Shown piece by piece: positions 60,955 through 64,000 of a DNA stretch of 64,000 nucleotides. Location of the stretch: the NCBI GenBank assembly GCA_037179385.1, contig CM074185.1:48735000-48798999 (forward strand), in the 5' to 3' direction. How positions within the stretch are numbered: position 1 is the first letter of the stretch; the number at the start of each line of letters is the position of its first letter. The stretch comes from Holothuria scabra (Eukaryota > Echinodermata > Holothuroidea > Aspidochirotida > Holothuriidae). Under the pieces are notes generated by a model. That model was not told the origin of the DNA, did not search any database, and saw only the letters and a list, made by a program, of their open reading frames with translations. Both the position numbers and the translations under genes were made by a program.

Positions 60955-63900
60955 GGTCAAGTTATAATGTTAGCAGAGAAATAGGCCGAGGGTTTGAGTC
61001 GTGGAAAATTACATCAAAATAGACCTGCCTTACACCCTATAAACACAATAGATACTCATTTTAGAGCAAGCGACAGGGTTGGCGCTATCTGACGACCCCT
61101 CCTTCTTCATCTAGGAACAATGGACCCCTTTTGAAGACTTAAGTTGTAGAAGTGTAATGCCGACAACTATAGGGCTGTGTTGGTCTTCGCACGATCGTGG
61201 TTTGTAAGTTGACTTCTTTCTCCAGTTATTAATAATTATGTACAATATACACAAATGTAGTTATGGGGAACAAATACAGTACCAGTGTTGTTCAATCAAG
61301 GCTTGACATAAATTGCATGAAATCATTCGGAGAGAACATTTAAAGTAATTTCATTTGCCGAGTCTCAATCGGCACGTTTCGAAGAATCGGTACCCGCTCC
61401 ATGGCATAGGGAAGTATGTGTGCATTCACATGGAAGTATACGAAGGCGTGATCGAGGAAATTGCTCAACTGCCTGTGGGCTCAGCAAAGGCTCAGGAGCG
61501 AATTTTTAAGCGCGTGACTATTTATTTAAGTGGGTCATTTGCAGGGGTGGGGTAACCTGGAGCCGGAAGTTCGGATTTACTTGGGAAATCTTGATCCCTT
61601 GTGGGATAATGATTATTACTTCGAATAGCCTTGTACCGGGAAATATACGAAAAAATAAATATAAAAATTCGCGAGATATATGCTTTCAAATTATAACATG
61701 TGTAATTTATGTCATAGCCTTCAATTTGCTATCCACCTCTCACTTAAGTTCCCCATGGAAAAATCCCACGGCATCTGTTTCCCCTTTTTAGTCAAATTAA
61801 GGCGACACAAATGACATTTTGAAGCAGACTAAAATGCTCTTGGCAGAAATGTGTGCATACGTGTATGGAGGGGAGAGGGCTATAGACGCGTCTCGAACAT
61901 CTTCCCACCTGCGTTGCCTGCTCAATCGGCAGATTTGGAGAAGACATGAACGAAAGGGAGGGAAGTGGAGTGGACATCCCCAATGCAATTCTACCCCAAT
62001 AGCTTTCGTAAATAATACGTCAATAATATTGGTTTTAAAGGTGCGATTGTGATAGAATATCCCATTGATTTATTACAAAGGTCAGTCTTACGTGTATTTC
62101 ATATGAGAGCATAGGAGTTTGAGACGAGTTCCAGAAAAAAAAATGAAAATTTAGGGAATAAATTCCAAATTTTGGGTAGCGAAAAGTAACTTGTGGTCAG
62201 AAGTCTATCAGAGTAAACTTGAAACCAAAGTTGAAGAAGTAGCCCATGAAACATGTCTACATTAATCTTTAAATGTTTGACATATTATTTTCCACCCAAA
62301 CATGAGATAATGGAGTAAAAGCTCACTTGAACTTTGTTTCAGTGACCAAACAGAATACCTGGCTTTCATGGAACAATGGGAGAAAGTACCACATGGGCCA
62401 GGCAAACTGCAAAAGTGCTTGATACCTTATGATATCTTAGCTAAACGTGACAATTTGTATACATACATTATATATACTTTCCAGAACAAGGCTATTTGAA
62501 GTAGTAATCACTGTCCCCAGTGACGGAGCTACCATATAGTCAGGGGGGGGGGGGCGGTCGCCCCCCTGACGGACTCAAATTGTCTTAGCTCCCTTTTTAC
62601 TCTTGTTACCGTACCGAGGCATATGTATCTACCTTCATAAAAGGGCCCCTGCAGCCTATTTTACGCCCCCGCTGACCAAATATTCTTGCCCTACAAACTT
62701 TGAAGCCCCCCTACATGCCATTCTTGCCCCCTTTGACTGAATTCCCTTCCTCCGCCACTGACTGTCCCACAAGCGATCGAGATTTCCCAAGTAAATCCGA
62801 ACTTCCGGCCCCAGGTAACACCACCCCTGAAAATGAGCCACTTAGATGAATAGCCGCGCACTTAAAAATTCTCTCCCGAGCCTATTCTGAGCCCACGTAC
62901 CGGGAAGTTGAGCAATTCCTCGACCACGGCTTCGCACACATCCACTGTGAATGGAACTTTTATGCACATATTCCTCCCTATGCCATAGAGCGGGAATTCT
63001 GAGAACCGTGCCGACTAAGGCTCGGTTAATGAAACCTCTTAAAAGTTCTCTCCGAAAGATGTCATAGAATATATGTCAAGCCTCGATTGGACAACCATAT
63101 ATATTTACAAAAACGATTATTTGCTCATTTTACACCAAAATTTCTAATTATGCTTCGAAATGAGGTCTAGGTGAAAGCAACCCATGTAACACCAATTTTC
63201 ATTCGAAGTACATGATTTTTGACGATTTCGAAATGTTTTGACGTCATAATTTTGGGGAATTTCTCCCAAATAAAACGTCATTTCATGTCACACAAACGCG
63301 GTTTACGACAAAATTATGGACCCAAATAACACCAACTCTTCCCCTTCTGCTACCTATGACATGCAGAAACGCGTTTAGCCATTTCGATATATTTGTGGTT
63401 AGAAGTATTTATCCTTTATATTATGTAAAATTGGGGTGAAAAGCAAATTTTTGCCTAATGACATCAATTCCGGTAAATTAATGTTTTACGATAAAATTAA
63501 AAGGTGTGCCCAATCAAAAAAGGATTCACTGTGTGTGTAATAGTATTGACATCACAAATCCAAATTTGCCGGACCTTAAATCACAACCCCGAGCCCTACA
63601 CATTAAGCGAAAAACCGAACACTAACCAAACACCCATACACTGTAACGCTTTGTGAAATTAATAATCGAAACTTTTCGCTATGACTAGTACTACATCTGT
63701 CCCCCATAACTAAAATTGTATATATTGTATATAATTAATACGTCAACTTACAAACCACGATCGTGCGATGAACAACACAGCCCTATAGTTGTCGGCATTA
63801 CACTTCTACAACTTAAGTCTTCAAAAGGGGTCCATTGTTCCTAGATGAGGGAGGAGGGGTCGTCAGATAGCGCCAACCCTGTCGCTTGCTCTAAAATGAG

Positions 63901-64000
63901 TATCTATTGTGTTTGTAGGGTGTAAGGCAGGTCTATTTTGATGTAATTTTCCATGACTCAAACCCAGGGCCTATTTCTCTGCTAACATTATAACTTGACC
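60955..64000. repeat. Long inverted repeat, continuing past the window end
   Basis: 60955-61213 is matched by the complement of 63742-64000 (259 bp on each side, highly similar), and about 61214-61290 by about 63680-63741. 61286-61605 is matched by the complement of about 62761-63105 with more differences. The right arm has about 575 bp extra (about 63105-63680). The central part (61606-62517) is unpaired, and a hAT MITE sits beside the right arm. This is the shape of a fold-back element or of a transposon with very long inverted ends. Confidence 0.8.
62510..62768. mobile_element. 243-bp hAT-like MITE with 8-bp duplication
   Basis: The element is 62518-62760: CAGTGACGGAG at the left, CTCCGCCACTG at the right, and a G-run against a C-run inside. 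The duplication ACTGTCCC is perfect at 62510-62517 and 62761-62768. Same type of ends as the 2-kb element at 6352. Confidence 0.85.

Overview
This is a window of animal nuclear DNA: AT-rich, with long introns, very long (AT)n tracts, many dispersed transposon remnants and very little coding sequence. The style of the repeats (GGGGG/CCCCC-ended hAT-like elements, TTAA elements, SINEs with a tRNA head, TAGGCCTA-rich stretches) suggests a marine invertebrate deuterostome, most likely an echinoderm. That is an inference from texture, not a species call. Nothing prokaryotic is present.

Layout. 1-9.3 kb is non-coding, with a tRNA-derived SINE flanked by a perfect 16-bp target duplication (2889-3126) and a 2.0-kb hAT-like element flanked by a perfect 8-bp duplication (6352-8353). 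9.36-12.94 kb is a cluster of Penelope-like retroelement (PLE) pieces: an antisense GIY-YIG tail, a degenerate sense RT plus GIY-YIG copy, several hammerhead-ribozyme motifs and four long (AT)n tracts. 12.944-23.737 kb is bounded by inverted CACTCTAAAAAAAG termini with subterminal TGGTCAA/TTGACC motifs and a TA flank on each side. It looks like one 10.8-kb DNA transposon inserted next to the PLE. It carries a spliced gene with a SAM domain in front and a C-terminal block seen in SAMD3-like multicopy proteins, plus a truncated C2H2 zinc-finger reading frame.

23.86-25.5 kb holds more PLE ends, including a near-perfect minimal hammerhead (24588-24632, minus) and an almost intact GIY-YIG domain (24979-25458, minus). 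26-28.6 kb is low-information DNA. 28.64-30.03 kb is an older antisense PLE-like RT remnant interrupted by a 175-bp MITE whose insertion site can be read directly. 35.88-37.36 kb is a TTAA-flanked element with long inverted ends. 41.55-45.62 kb is a decayed APE-type LINE.

46.8-47.6 kb and 58.7-59.5 kb contain two minus-strand paralogous genes for secreted cysteine-rich, Ig-like proteins; these are the best host gene candidates. 52.53-53.07 kb is an AGCC/AGTC tetranucleotide satellite. 60.95-64.0 kb is a long inverted repeat that runs off the window end and has a 243-bp hAT MITE between its arms.

Functionally, the window is an accessory region shaped by at least five transposon classes that have inserted into each other. 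The Ig-like pair is probably a piece of a tandem family of surface or secreted recognition proteins. The points most worth checking are the hammerhead set, the 10.8-kb element with its SAM gene, and the Ig-like paralogues.
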